The notes: generated from the sequence alone by a model not told the origin. A stretch of 64,000 bases of DNA from Paenisporosarcina antarctica (GCF_004367585.1 NZ_CP038015.1:629001-693000); one strand, 5' to 3'. Numbered from the stretch's first letter, positions 33,893 through 43,512 are shown. Program-made: numbers and translations.

Positions 33893-34663
33893 TTGTTTAC
33901 AAAGGCATTATTGATTAAATTCATCATGATAACAGCTGTTTTATGGATTGTTTTAGGATGGTTTTACGGGATTTCCTTTACAAATATTTTAATTACAAGT
34001 GTCTTCTTAACAGGGTTTGCATATGTCTTGGACGTGTATATTTTACCTCGAATTGGCAATGTTTTTGCATTGATTTCTGATTTGGTAGTTGCATGGGCTG
34101 TAATTTGGATAGTGGGTTCAATTTTTTATCCACTCGCTAATTTAGGCACAATTTCATTAATAGCTGCTATTATCATCACAGTTGGTGAGATGTTTTTCCA
34201 TCCGTATATGGAACGAAAATTTGATGATGAACATGAGCCATCTCGAGAAGAAAACAAACGTCAATACAAAGGGAATTTACAAACTGAATTTGCAGAAGAT
34301 ATGGATATTAAAACAGCTGCACAAGCCAAAGAGAAAGACGTTAATATGATTAAGTCCGAAAAACGAAATGAAAATGATCCATCTCGAGAAAAACGTCAAT
34401 ACAAAGGGAATTTACAAACTGAATTTGCAGAAGATATGGATATTAAAACAGCTGCACAAGCCAAAGAGAAAGACGTTAATATGATTAAGTCCGAAAAACG
34501 AAATAAAAATGATCCATCTCGAGAAGAACGTCAATACAAAGGGAATTTACAAACTGAATTTGCAGAAGATATGGATATTAAAACAGCTGCACAAGCCAAA
34601 CAAAAAGACGTTAATATAATTAAGTCCAAAAAACGAAAAGTTAATCGTAGTCGCAGAAAATAA
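33893..34663 (+). CDS. DUF2512 (YndM-like) membrane protein with three 45-residue repeats
   Basis: 256 residues from TTG 33893 (AAGGAG 11 bases before; FTKALLIKFIM aligns with the YndM start); GTG 33842 is an alternative. Four membrane helices (about 5-115) form the DUF2512 domain. The basic cytoplasmic tail is three near-identical 45-residue repeats, each with RQYKGNLQTEFAEDMDIKTA and QAKEKDVNMIKS. Ordinary DUF2512 proteins have only one short TEFAEE-type tail, so the tail has been amplified. Function unknown. Confidence 0.8.
   Translation: MFTKALLIKFIMITAVLWIVLGWFYGISFTNILITSVFLTGFAYVLDVYILPRIGNVFALISDLVVAWAVIWIVGSIFYPLANLGTISLIAAIIITVGEMFFHPYMERKFDDEHEPSREENKRQYKGNLQTEFAEDMDIKTAAQAKEKDVNMIKSEKRNENDPSREKRQYKGNLQTEFAEDMDIKTAAQAKEKDVNMIKSEKRNKNDPSREERQYKGNLQTEFAEDMDIKTAAQAKQKDVNIIKSKKRKVNRSRRK
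34238..34642 (+). repeat. three tandem 135-bp coding repeats
   Basis: The period is exactly 135 bases (CGTCAATAC at 34259, 34394 and 34529). Copies are almost identical at the DNA level, implying recent amplification; the first copy carries two extra codons and the last has drifted at its 3' end. 135 is a multiple of three, so copy-number change keeps the frame. Confidence 0.9.
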
Positions 34664-34682
34664 TAGGAATGAATTGTGGAAA

Positions 34683-34713
34683 AACATCAATTTTATATTG
34701 GTGTTTTTTTTTT
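34683..34713 (+). terminator. intrinsic terminator
   Basis: AACATCAAT/ATTGGTGTT stem followed by ten T. Confidence 0.85.
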
Positions 34714-35309
34714 GAAATTAATATTATTTATCATTTATCATTGTTAATTAGACTTTACAATTGAGTAAACCAAAAAGATATATCCAAACAGTAGCATGAT
34801 TGGCCCGTGTCTATTCTATTTCATATCCCAGGGAGAAAATTAAGCTCCTAAAATTTCACTATTACAACGTGGATAACGATTTTTACAACGTCAACTTCTA
34901 AAATTACAACGTGAGAGCCATTAATTACAACTGAGCCATCGCTCGACACTAGTACCAACTCTTTTTGATGGTCCGAGACACGGAATAGTTTGGCAAAAAC
35001 CTACTTTCAGGTTAAAACTAGTAGAAATCGTCCGTCTTCTAAAAAAAAGCGATTAGCTTCCATCGACTCTTAGCGTAAATGTTTCACTAACCAGCATTCA
35101 TAATGTAAATACGATTAAAGATGCGTTCATAGTAGAATGAACGCATCTCCTTTGTATGTATGCTTATACTACAGATAGTATCCATTCTTTCGTCGACGAT
35201 ATCCTAAACTACCCAGAAAACTAAAGCGACTTAGTGTGAAAGCAAGTTCTACTTTCCCTTATTTTTTCTTACAGTGTAACAACGATAAGAAAAAGGGAGG
35301 GCGGCATAT
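34714..35309. other. gene-free region with short direct repeats
   Basis: About 600 bases with no gene. TTACAACGT recurs at 34862, 34883 and 34904, with spacing of exactly 21 bases, and a diverged copy TTACAACTG follows near 34925. Clustered short repeats of this kind occur at the ends of IS21-type elements, but no transposase is present. Confidence 0.5.
35119..35148. terminator. perfect 12-bp hairpin
   Basis: AGATGCGTTCAT/ATGAACGCATCT around a 6-base loop, followed by CCTTTG. Probably a remnant terminator with no gene left upstream. Confidence 0.5.
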
Positions 35310-36230
35310 ATGTTAATTGATGGCGTATTTTCAGGTGGAGGTTTGAAAGATTTTGCGTTAGTGGGGGCATATCAAGTTTTGGAAGAAAAGGGGTATTCCT
35401 TTCATCGTTTAGCTGGAACAAGTGCTGGGGCAATTCTTGCTTGTTTCATTGCAGCTGGGTATTCAGGTAAGGAAATAGAAGCAATGCTTGAAGGTCAAGA
35501 TTTTCAAGAGCTTCTTGATCCTCGTAAGACAATCATTCCTTTACCGATAATGAAATGGTTTCTTCTTTACTTCCGAATGGGCTTATACCAAGGCAAAGCA
35601 CTAGAGAACTGGTTCATGGAAAAGTTGGCAGTAAAAGGGGTCTATACTTTTGGCGATTTACCGGATGGAAAGTTAAAAATTATTGCTTCTGATTTAACAA
35701 ACGGAAAGATGATGGTTCTTCCTGATGATTTAGCCCAATATGGGATATCAGCAGAAACCTTTCCCCTTGCTCGTGCTTTACGTATGAGTTGTGGAATTCC
35801 ATTTTTCTTTGAACCCGTTAAATTGAAAGTGGGTTTTGGTGAGACTATTGTTGTAGATGGTGGAGTATTGAGTAACTTTCCAATGTGGTTATTTGACGAA
35901 CAAGATGGGCATAGACAACGACCCGTTTTGGGTTTAAAAATTAGTCGTGGCCATGAAGAATCTCATGGGCATAAAATTGACAATGCTCTAAACTTATTCG
36001 AAGCACTTTTTTCTACGATGAAAAACGCACATGACGAAAAATATATTTCTCGAAAACATGAAAAAAATATTATTTTTATTCCAGTTGATGATTATAATGC
36101 AACTCAGTTTGATCTTACGCAAGAAATGAAAGAAGCTTTGTTGGAAAAAGGACGAAGTTGCGCCGTGCAATTTTTAAAAAAATGGTCAACTCCTATCGAT
36201 ATTAAAAGCTATCAAACGTTATATCGTTAA
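35310..36230 (+). CDS. patatin-like phospholipase
   Basis: 306 residues with the patatin Ser-Asp dyad: oxyanion loop FSGGGLKDF (8-15), nucleophile elbow GTSAG (S38) and VDGGVLSNF (D183). No signal peptide or membrane helix. It should hydrolyse acyl esters of lipids; substrate unknown. A strong AAGGGAGGG site precedes the ATG. Single-gene unit. Confidence 0.88.
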   Translation: MLIDGVFSGGGLKDFALVGAYQVLEEKGYSFHRLAGTSAGAILACFIAAGYSGKEIEAMLEGQDFQELLDPRKTIIPLPIMKWFLLYFRMGLYQGKALENWFMEKLAVKGVYTFGDLPDGKLKIIASDLTNGKMMVLPDDLAQYGISAETFPLARALRMSCGIPFFFEPVKLKVGFGETIVVDGGVLSNFPMWLFDEQDGHRQRPVLGLKISRGHEESHGHKIDNALNLFEALFSTMKNAHDEKYISRKHEKNIIFIPVDDYNATQFDLTQEMKEALLEKGRSCAVQFLKKWSTPIDIKSYQTLYR

Positions 36231-36826
36231 AAGTGAGCACTATAAAAAAGGTGATTGTGGCACTTAAGAAGAATTCTTTAAAATGCTATGGGAGTTTTAT
36301 GTCTACAAAAAAACTGAACAATCACCTGAAATTTTGAATATAATTCTAATACAAAGCCAAATGAAAATTTGACAATGTTCTAAATTATTTATGCAACGCT
36401 ATGTTAAATAATTGATTAATCAACCATAATTTTAAACTTGAATGACTATTAAATTGACTGAAAACTATTTCCATTCCAACAGCTAATTTAGTTGTTGGAT
36501 TTTTGTTGTGAAATAATACTTGAATATCATTCGTCTGTAAAATTTCGAATGGATAAAAGGGACAAATAGAAATTATTATACAAAAATTTGTAGGAGAATA
36601 AGGAAATAATACTGTGGTATTGGAGTTAGTCTAAAAGTTATATTCAAATCTATAATAATAAGTAGTTCAATTAATAAATCATTAGATTATAATGATTTAA
36701 GCTGCTCATTTCATGGAATAGTTTGAATCATCCAGGATTGACAAGTTGGTGAAGTGTAAAGAGAAGTCAAATTCAACTCTCATAGCACTGAATATAGAAG
36801 TTTATTTATTAAAGGAGGAGAAATTA
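36231..36826. other. intergenic region
   Basis: About 600 bases. An inverted repeat (AGGTGATTGT near 36249 with ACAATCACCT near 36320) and the terminator-like hairpin at 36475 are visible; otherwise no gene is supported. Confidence 0.4.
36475..36505 (+). terminator. terminator-like hairpin
   Basis: TCCAACAGCTA/TAGTTGTTGGA with a short loop, followed by TTTTTG. Confidence 0.6.
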
Positions 36827-37816
36827 GTGGAACAAATAATTGAAATTGCTTACGCAAATTTACTATCACCGATGATATTATTTTTTCTCTTAGGAATAAT
36901 CGCAGTTCTTGTAAACTCTGATTTAAAGGTGCCAACAGCACTGTATACTGGGTATACGATGATTATTCTCTTTACTATTGGTATTAAGGGAGGAGTAGAA
37001 CTAAGAAATGTTTCTTTTGGAGAAATGATCCCAACCATCATTGCTGCAGTTTTCTTAAGTATAATAATGCTATTCATTTCTCTTTTAATTTTATATAAAG
37101 TATTTAAATATTCCTTTGTTGATTCTATTGCTATAGCAGCCCATTATGGCTCGGTTAGTGCTGTAACATTTATTGCTGGACTAGCCTTTCTTGATAAATT
37201 CGGGGTAGAATACGAGTCTTACATGTCTGCTGTTCTTGTTATTATGGAGGGACCGGCAATCATTTTGGCTATTATCATTTATAAACTACATGTTAGTAAG
37301 CAAGGTGAGAAGAATACAAATCCTGATGCCAGTATTAAGCATGTCATAAAAGAAGCATTTTTCGGAAAAAGTATCTTCCTATTATTAGGTGGGATTTTTA
37401 TTGGCTTAGTTGCTCATAAGGATGGTTTAGTTAAAATACAACCGTTATTTGGGGATTTATTTTATGGGATACTTTGTGTTTTCCTATTACATATGGGAAT
37501 GGTTGCCACTATAAGTATGAATAAAATGAAAAATATTAAATTAGTGTCCTTTTTATTTGCCTTTATTTTACCTCTTATTGGAGGAGGTATAGGTGTTCTA
37601 ACAGGCAGCATTATTGGCTTGTCTGTGGGTGGGTCAACGATTTTAGCAGTTTTAACAGGAAGTGCTTCTTATATAGCTGCGCCTGCAGCTATTGAACAAG
37701 CCATACCAAAAGCGAATTCAGGGTTATCTTTAGGTTCGGCCTTAGGATTAACCCTTCCATTTAATTTAATTCTTGGAATTCCATTATACTTTTGGCTTGC
37801 TACACTACTCGGCTAA
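36827..37816 (+). CDS. SbtA-like sodium-dependent bicarbonate transport permease
   Basis: 329 residues from GTG 36827, 6 bases after AAAGGAGGAG. About ten membrane helices in two halves; KVPTALYTGYTM, IAAHYGSVSAVTF and VLTGSASYIAAPAAI are typical of the SbtA/DUF897 family. The family is best known as cyanobacterial sodium/bicarbonate symporters; in heterotrophs the substrate is untested. Single-gene unit. Confidence 0.85.
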   Translation: MEQIIEIAYANLLSPMILFFLLGIIAVLVNSDLKVPTALYTGYTMIILFTIGIKGGVELRNVSFGEMIPTIIAAVFLSIIMLFISLLILYKVFKYSFVDSIAIAAHYGSVSAVTFIAGLAFLDKFGVEYESYMSAVLVIMEGPAIILAIIIYKLHVSKQGEKNTNPDASIKHVIKEAFFGKSIFLLLGGIFIGLVAHKDGLVKIQPLFGDLFYGILCVFLLHMGMVATISMNKMKNIKLVSFLFAFILPLIGGGIGVLTGSIIGLSVGGSTILAVLTGSASYIAAPAAIEQAIPKANSGLSLGSALGLTLPFNLILGIPLYFWLATLLG

Positions 37817-37856
37817 ACCTTCACAATAAAAAAAGAGAAGTTAATATATGTACCGT

Positions 37857-37895
37857 TCAGGCCCAGACACAAATTAATATTGTGCCTGAGCCTGA
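37857..37895. terminator. hairpin between convergent genes
   Basis: TCAGGCcCAG and CACAA pair with TTGTG, CTG and GCCTGA. Lacks a strong T-run but lies between two convergent genes. Confidence 0.5.
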
Positions 37896-37906
37896 AATTC
37901 TCTAGA

Positions 37907-38104
37907 TTAGTATGTTTTTTCTACTTCACTCTTTTTCCGATGATTTGAAGTCATTGGTTCATGTGTTGGATTCAAATTACCTAGCTCAGCTAACTCTAAA
38001 GATATTTCTTCTTTCGTATTAGCGGACTTTATTTGCTGGTTATTTGGTATTTGAGGTAAAGAACCAGCATTTTTACTAGCTCCTTTTTTATTATCTTTTC
38101 CCAT
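37907..38104 (-). CDS. small YfhD-like protein
   Basis: 65 residues, hydrophilic. The N-terminal MGKDNKKGAS and SLPQIPNNQQIKS followed by an ISLELAELGNL stretch resembles the YfhD family (SLPQ.PK / ELAD). GAGGAG lies before the ATG. YfhD function is unknown; family members are short, basic and often found in spore formers. Confidence 0.6.
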   Translation of the reverse strand: MGKDNKKGASKNAGSLPQIPNNQQIKSANTKEEISLELAELGNLNPTHEPMTSNHRKKSEVEKTY

Positions 38105-38315
38105 AGAAAAACTCCTCTCAACTATTTTTTATTCCTCTTTAAGATGGTTCAAAATGAAGTAATAATGTACGTGATTTTTAAAAATGAGATTTTGAAAAAT
38201 TTAAGTTCTCACAATAATAGGTAACCCTTCAATTTACTAAACTAATCAATGATAGAATGCATTGCTCGTATGCTAAAATAAACCATATATAAACGATAAT
38301 GAAAGGGTGACTAGA

Positions 38316-39365
38316 ATGAAAAAATACGATCCAGTAAAGTTAACTTCCCTTTCTTCAAAAGGCGGCTGTGGGTGTAAAATAGGCCCAGCAGATTTAGAGC
38401 AAGTTTTGCGTACGTTACCACCTGCTATTTTTGACCCGAATTTACTTGTTGGGATTGATACGAGTGACGATGCGGGCGTGTATCGGATAAATGACACAAC
38501 AGCAATCGTTCAAACGGTTGACTTTTTCACTCCAATTGTTGATGATCCATATGATTTCGGACAAATTGCAGCTACGAATGCTATAAGTGATGTATACGCA
38601 ATGGGTGGAACGCCGATAACTGCACTTAACATCGTTGCATTTCCAATTTCAACTTTAGATAAAGGAATTTTAGCTGACATCTTACGAGGAGCTGGCGACA
38701 AATTAAGAGAAGCAGGAGTCACCCTGGTTGGAGGTCATTCGATTGATGACAAGGAACCGAAATTCGGTCTTGCTGTAACAGGTGTGGTACATCCAGACAA
38801 AATTAGGACGAATGCCGGTGCAAAGCCTGGTGATCAACTGATTTTAACAAAACCGATTGGTGTTGGAATATGTACGACTTCGCTTAAAAACAATTTGTTG
38901 TCTGAGGAAGAAATTACACAGGTCACCAAAGTTATGACCACACTTAATAAGACTGCTGCCGAAGTAATGGCGACTTATAATGTTCATGCCGCAACTGATG
39001 TCACCGGCTTCGGGTTACTTGGACATGCATCTGAGATGGCTAAAGGGAGTGGAGTGGGTCTAGGCATCTATTATGATCAAGTACCAATTTTACCTCGCGT
39101 GAAAGAGCTTGCTGAAGCTGGATCAGTGCCTGGTGGAACGAAAAACAACTTCTTACATTTAGCAGATGTTGTTACCTACCCTGAATCAATGGATCAAATT
39201 GACCGTTGGATTTTATGTGATGCTGTCACATCTGGTGGACTGTTAATTTCAGTTGCGAGTGATGAAGCAGAGCTATTCGTTAAGGAACTACAAGAAAAAG
39301 GTGTCGATGCTCGAATTATAGGTGAGGTTATTGAAGAGAATATAGGATGCATTATTGTAAAATAG
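38316..39365 (+). CDS. selD: selenide, water dikinase SelD
   Basis: 349 residues. SelD makes selenophosphate from selenide and ATP. Glycine-rich GGCGCKIG carries C18 and K21, matching E. coli C17 and K20; further family features are DTSDDAGVYR, VDFFTPIVDDPYDFG and TDVTGFGLLGHASEM. The ATG at 38316 follows GAAAGGGTG; the GTG at 38307 overlaps it. Immediately upstream of mnmH. Confidence 0.94.
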   Translation: MKKYDPVKLTSLSSKGGCGCKIGPADLEQVLRTLPPAIFDPNLLVGIDTSDDAGVYRINDTTAIVQTVDFFTPIVDDPYDFGQIAATNAISDVYAMGGTPITALNIVAFPISTLDKGILADILRGAGDKLREAGVTLVGGHSIDDKEPKFGLAVTGVVHPDKIRTNAGAKPGDQLILTKPIGVGICTTSLKNNLLSEEEITQVTKVMTTLNKTAAEVMATYNVHAATDVTGFGLLGHASEMAKGSGVGLGIYYDQVPILPRVKELAEAGSVPGGTKNNFLHLADVVTYPESMDQIDRWILCDAVTSGGLLISVASDEAELFVKELQEKGVDARIIGEVIEENIGCIIVK

Positions 39366-39397
39366 TGTGTTTAATCTTAGTTTAGAAGGTGAAAACG

Positions 39398-40450
39398 TTG
39401 TATCGTGATATTACATTACCTGATTTATTTACATCACAAAAAAAAGAAGCAAACACATTAATCGATGTTCGCTCCCCTAAGGAATTTAAAGAAGCAACAA
39501 TCCCTGGGAGTATTAATATACCTGTCTTTAATAATGAAGAGCGTGCAGAGATTGGAACGATATACAAACAAGTAGGTACGGAAGAGGCAAAAGAAAGAGG
39601 ACTAGCTATTTTTTCTCAGAAGTTGCCCGCATTTATTGCCGCATTTAAACAAATCGAAACGCCAATCACAGTTTTTTGTTGGCGCGGGGGTATGCGCAGC
39701 AAAACAGCAGCAACTGTGCTCGATTTGATGGGAATCAACGCAAAACGATTAACTGGTGGAGTCCGTACATATCGACAATGGGTAGTAAATGAATTAGAAA
39801 AGCAAGAATTCATGCCGAAACTATTCGTCTTAAATGGCTATACCGGGTCGGGTAAAACGGCTATTTTAAAGCTATTATCTCAGAAGGGCTATCCAATCAT
39901 CGACCTTGAGGGAATGGCAGGACATAGAGGGTCTATCTTTGGACAAATTGGTCTTGAGCCGAGCAATCAAAAAAAATTCGATTCTCTTCTTCTTCATGAA
40001 ATAGTCCGTTATCAAGATAGACCTTATGTAGTCATAGAAGGGGAAAGTAAACGGATTGGGAAAGTCTGTTTACCTGATTTTCTAAATGAAAAAAAAGAAA
40101 AAGGGCAGCAGTTGTTTATCAATCTTCCTATTGAAGTAAGGGTCCAAAACATTTTAGAAGAGTATCAGCCGTGGGAATTCCCACAGCTATTTAAAGAGTC
40201 ATTCCAGTTGATTAAGAAACATATTCATACACCAATTGCAAAACAAATTGAGGCGGATTTGGAAAGTAGTGATTTTGCATCTGCAACCAAGCTTTTACTT
40301 GAATATTATTATGATCCGAAATATGAACATTCAAGTAATCAATATCTAGAGCACCAAAAAATTATAATCAAAGCTATGGATGTTGAAGACGCGTTTCAAA
40401 AGGTGCAAGAAGAAATTTCATTAAACCATTCAGAAATTAACTATAATTGA
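39398..40450 (+). CDS. mnmH: tRNA 2-selenouridine synthase MnmH (SelU)
   Basis: 350 residues from TTG 39398 (AGAAGGTG upstream). Rhodanese domain with catalytic C94 (FCWRGGMRS), then a P-loop GYTGSGKT (147-154). It replaces sulfur by selenium at the wobble uridine of some tRNAs using selenophosphate. With selD alone next to it and no selA, selB or selC in the window, selenium may be used here only for tRNA modification. Confidence 0.93.
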   Translation: MYRDITLPDLFTSQKKEANTLIDVRSPKEFKEATIPGSINIPVFNNEERAEIGTIYKQVGTEEAKERGLAIFSQKLPAFIAAFKQIETPITVFCWRGGMRSKTAATVLDLMGINAKRLTGGVRTYRQWVVNELEKQEFMPKLFVLNGYTGSGKTAILKLLSQKGYPIIDLEGMAGHRGSIFGQIGLEPSNQKKFDSLLLHEIVRYQDRPYVVIEGESKRIGKVCLPDFLNEKKEKGQQLFINLPIEVRVQNILEEYQPWEFPQLFKESFQLIKKHIHTPIAKQIEADLESSDFASATKLLLEYYYDPKYEHSSNQYLEHQKIIIKAMDVEDAFQKVQEEISLNHSEINYN

Positions 40451-40463
40451 ATTGATAAATAAT

Positions 40464-40498
40464 AAATCCAGTAGCTACTATAGTTACTGGATTTTTTG
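40464..40498 (+). terminator. intrinsic terminator of selD-mnmH
   Basis: AATCCAGTA/TACTGGATT-type stem followed by TTTTTTG. Confidence 0.8.
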
Positions 40499-40621
40499 TG
40501 CTCCCACAAAAAATGAAGTTATACTAGCTGATTTTAAATATTATAATCTTTGTAAATAAAAGTATAATGCCGTTTTATTTGTGCATAATGAGTACTAAAG
40601 TTTATTCATGAAGGGAAAGCT

Positions 40622-41416
40622 ATGCAACCTTACAAAAGTGTTCACAAAACCAGGCGATATCAAGCTTTAGTCAGTCAATTCGGTACCACTCAAATCCATT
40701 TAAGAAACCCATTAATCATTGCTTGGTGGTCTGCAGCTTTTCCAGGATTCGGTCATCTACTCCTTTCAAAATATCTTAGAGGTCTGACATTATTTATATG
40801 GGAAATTGTCATTAATGTTAACGCTCATATAAACTTGGCAATAATCTATTCGTTTACTGGTCAATTTGAGTTGGCAAAAGAAGTATTGGAACCTCGATGG
40901 ATGCTCTTATATATTCCAATATATTTTTATGGCATATGGGATAGTTACCGAACTGCAGTAGATTTAAACAAAGTTACTTTACTTGCCGAACGTGAAAATG
41001 CCCCTTTTCCAAACTTTTCAATAACAGCACTGGAAATTAATTACCTCGATATGCGAACGCCTTGGATTGCAGTAATGTGGTCATTTTTTATGCCAGGAGC
41101 TGGACAACTATATATTCATAGAATTATTACAGCCTTTTTTATTTTAGTTTGGGTGATTATTATCACTTATTTTTCACATATTCTTGACTCAGTATATTTC
41201 CTTGTTTTAGGAGATTTCGATCAAGCGAAATCAGTTCTAATAGGGCAGTGGTTCTTATTTATACCATCCATTTATTTATTTGCTATATATGATGCCTATG
41301 TCAATACCGTAGAAAATAATAAATTATTTGAACTTGAACAGAAAAATTTTTTTGCAAATAGATACCAAAACTCCAGTTTTGATTTACCGTTAAATCTTGT
41401 GAAAAAAGAGGAGTGA
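40622..41416 (+). CDS. membrane protein with an internal duplication
   Basis: 264 residues. The two halves repeat the same plan: WWSAAFPGFGHLLLSKYLRG plus helices (about 35-115), then MWSFFMPGAGQLYIHRIITA plus helices (about 150-230). The PGxGxLY/L motif resembles TM2-type domains. Each half ends with a D-x-Y-x-T-x-x-x-N-K motif (DSYRTAVDLNK, DAYVNTVENNK). Function unknown. The next gene begins at its stop codon, so the two are probably co-expressed. Confidence 0.72.
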   Translation: MQPYKSVHKTRRYQALVSQFGTTQIHLRNPLIIAWWSAAFPGFGHLLLSKYLRGLTLFIWEIVINVNAHINLAIIYSFTGQFELAKEVLEPRWMLLYIPIYFYGIWDSYRTAVDLNKVTLLAERENAPFPNFSITALEINYLDMRTPWIAVMWSFFMPGAGQLYIHRIITAFFILVWVIIITYFSHILDSVYFLVLGDFDQAKSVLIGQWFLFIPSIYLFAIYDAYVNTVENNKLFELEQKNFFANRYQNSSFDLPLNLVKKEE

Positions 41417-41421
41417 TAGAG

Positions 41422-41895
41422 ATGTATGTAATGTCTACCTTTGAACATTCGATATATGTAGAATTAGCATTATCTGCTTTAGAAATGAAAAGTATTTCAA
41501 AGGAAAACATATTAGCTGTTCCTTTGAATAATCGTAAAGAAGATAGAAAACTTTTTGATACGATTCATTATTCAGACGGACTTAGTTTATTTGACCTTGC
41601 TGTTTCTCTTGCAACTGCTTTTGCAGTGGTTGGCTCAAGTGTTGGGTTTAGACTCGAATGGGGGCCCATCATTTGGGGGATTCTATATGCAATTATAGGA
41701 TTTATTATTGGGTTATTAATTAATTTACTGAAAGTAAAAAAGAAAAAAAAGAACAGACTAAAAAAAGGGAAAACTTCCGAACTTATCATTATCGTTCACT
41801 GCCTTAGCGATCAGGTTCAAATGGTGGAGCAAATTATGTGGGATAATCTGGCACTTGGTGTTGCTAAGATGGACAATTCATTCACACAAGAATAA
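41422..41895 (+). CDS. small membrane protein, hypothetical
   Basis: 157 residues from ATG 41422 (AGAGGAG 8 bases upstream). A central hydrophobic hairpin (about 60-105, with VVGSSVGFRLEWGPIIWG) separates two soluble arms; a lysine run (KVKKKKKNRLKKGK) follows. N-terminal FEHSIYVELALSALEMKSIS has the look of a regulatory or small-molecule-binding arm found in other Bacillus proteins of unknown role. Confidence 0.65.
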   Translation: MYVMSTFEHSIYVELALSALEMKSISKENILAVPLNNRKEDRKLFDTIHYSDGLSLFDLAVSLATAFAVVGSSVGFRLEWGPIIWGILYAIIGFIIGLLINLLKVKKKKKNRLKKGKTSELIIIVHCLSDQVQMVEQIMWDNLALGVAKMDNSFTQE

Positions 41896-41984
41896 TTCGA
41901 TTTTTATAACTAATGAACTAGCTTATATAAATATATTGTGATTTTAGAGTATTAATCGTAATGAACTTGTTTGGAGGAGTTGAA

Positions 41985-42554
41985 ATGAGCGTTCAAAATA
42001 AGACAGAATATGTACAAGATATTATTGAACTACAAAATAAACTATTTGAAATTAATTATACCTTTTGGATTGAACATGTACTCTTCTCTTTCAACTGGTG
42101 GTTTCTCATCATAATAACGATTTTGCCATGGGGTATATGGTGGAGATTCGTCGATAAAAAAAGAATAATAGAAATCTCACTTATGGGAACGCTTGTTATG
42201 ATTACATCTGTCTTCTTAGATGTGGTGGGAACCTCATTTCTTCTTTGGGGATATGCATATAAGGATATACAAATGATTCCGCTACTTAGTGCCGTTGATA
42301 TAACGATCCTTCCAATTGTTTATATGTTTGTATACCAAATTTTTTCAAAATGGAAATCCTACCTCTTTTCTCTAATTGTAGCGGCTACAGGAGCTGCTTT
42401 TATCGTAGAGCAACTATTTGAACGGATGGATATCTATCAATTATATAGCTGGAAACACATTTACTCGTTCTTCATTTACATTGCAATTGGTATCGTTTTC
42501 AAATGGCTTATCCAAAAAATGAAAGAACGTCAAGCTCAGGAATCGGTAGAATAA
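41985..42554 (+). CDS. CBO0543-like integral membrane protein
   Basis: 189 residues from ATG 41985 (GGAGGAG upstream). Five to six helices; NWWFLIIITILPWGIWW and FLLWGYAYKDIQMIPLLSAVDI match the CBO0543 family pattern of Firmicutes. Role unknown. Separate from the upstream pair by about 90 bases. Confidence 0.7.
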   Translation: MSVQNKTEYVQDIIELQNKLFEINYTFWIEHVLFSFNWWFLIIITILPWGIWWRFVDKKRIIEISLMGTLVMITSVFLDVVGTSFLLWGYAYKDIQMIPLLSAVDITILPIVYMFVYQIFSKWKSYLFSLIVAATGAAFIVEQLFERMDIYQLYSWKHIYSFFIYIAIGIVFKWLIQKMKERQAQESVE

Positions 42555-42621
42555 AAAAACCGAGATTGATTATTCCTGTGACGGATATGATTGAAGTCAT
42601 GTAGTTCTCCATAATAAAAAA

Positions 42622-42655
42622 CCCAAATTATCTTAATGATATTTGGGCATTTTCT
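42622..42655 (+). terminator. intrinsic terminator
   Basis: CCCAAATtATC/GATATTTGGG stem followed by CATTTTC. Confidence 0.7.
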
Positions 42656-42867
42656 TTGGAGAAATATGGCTTATAGGAAATTGCATTTTGATATTTACCA
42701 GGTGAAAATGGATACAAATAGACTTAAATATACAAAAAAATACTCATCTTGTAGAATAGATAGTGAAGACTAATCAATTCGCTATATTATGAAAAGAATC
42801 AAAAATATGAAATTCTACTTTTTTATCGTTTTGCATCAGTTGTTTTACTTTAGGAGGTACTAAAATT

Positions 42868-43512
42868 TTGAGTAAAAAAATAGGTAAAGAATTTTCAAAA
42901 GGTGAAGAAATAGCCAATTCAGTAACTCATGGCATAGGAATATTATTAAGCATAGCAGCACTTGTATTACTTATTGTATTTGCAGCTATGAAAGGTGACG
43001 CTTGGGACATTGTCACATTCACTATTTATGGTTTTACCATGACTTTTTTATATACATCTTCAACATTATTGCATAGTTTTCCAAATGGTAAAACGAAAGA
43101 TTTCTTCGAGTTTTTGGATCACTCTGCCATTTATTTTTATATTGCGGGTAGCTATACGCCCATTTTATTATTAGTAATTCAAGGTGCTTTAGGTTGGACT
43201 CTATTTGGGATTGTATGGTTTTTAGCTATCGCAGGGACTGTATTTAAAGCATTCTTTGTAAAAAGATTTATCGTTTTATCCACTATTTTATATGTTGAAA
43301 TGGGTTGGATCATAATATTTGCTTGGAATCCTCTTATTGAAAATTTATCAAAAGAAGCAATAATTCTATTGGTTTCAAGTGGATTATTATATACGTTAGG
43401 TTCCGTATTTTATATGTGGCGAGGTTTTAAATACCATCACGCAGTGTGGCATTTGTTTGTCATGGGTGGAAGTGTTGCTTTCTTTTTCTTTGTGTTAATT
43501 TATTTAATTTGA
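42868..43512 (+). CDS. haemolysin III (PAQR) family protein
   Basis: 214 residues from TTG 42868, with TAGGAGG 9-12 bases before. Seven helices with family motifs EIANSVTHGIG, SSTLLHSF, LDHSAIYFYIAGSYTP and HHAVWHLFV; the conserved His and Asp residues form the metal site of PAQR proteins. Role in the cell unclear. Confidence 0.88.
   Translation: MSKKIGKEFSKGEEIANSVTHGIGILLSIAALVLLIVFAAMKGDAWDIVTFTIYGFTMTFLYTSSTLLHSFPNGKTKDFFEFLDHSAIYFYIAGSYTPILLLVIQGALGWTLFGIVWFLAIAGTVFKAFFVKRFIVLSTILYVEMGWIIIFAWNPLIENLSKEAIILLVSSGLLYTLGSVFYMWRGFKYHHAVWHLFVMGGSVAFFFFVLIYLI

Noticed and set aside
34238-34642. CRISPR-like array
   Set aside because: The 135-bp period is wholly coding and continuous, with no spacers; it is a protein repeat.
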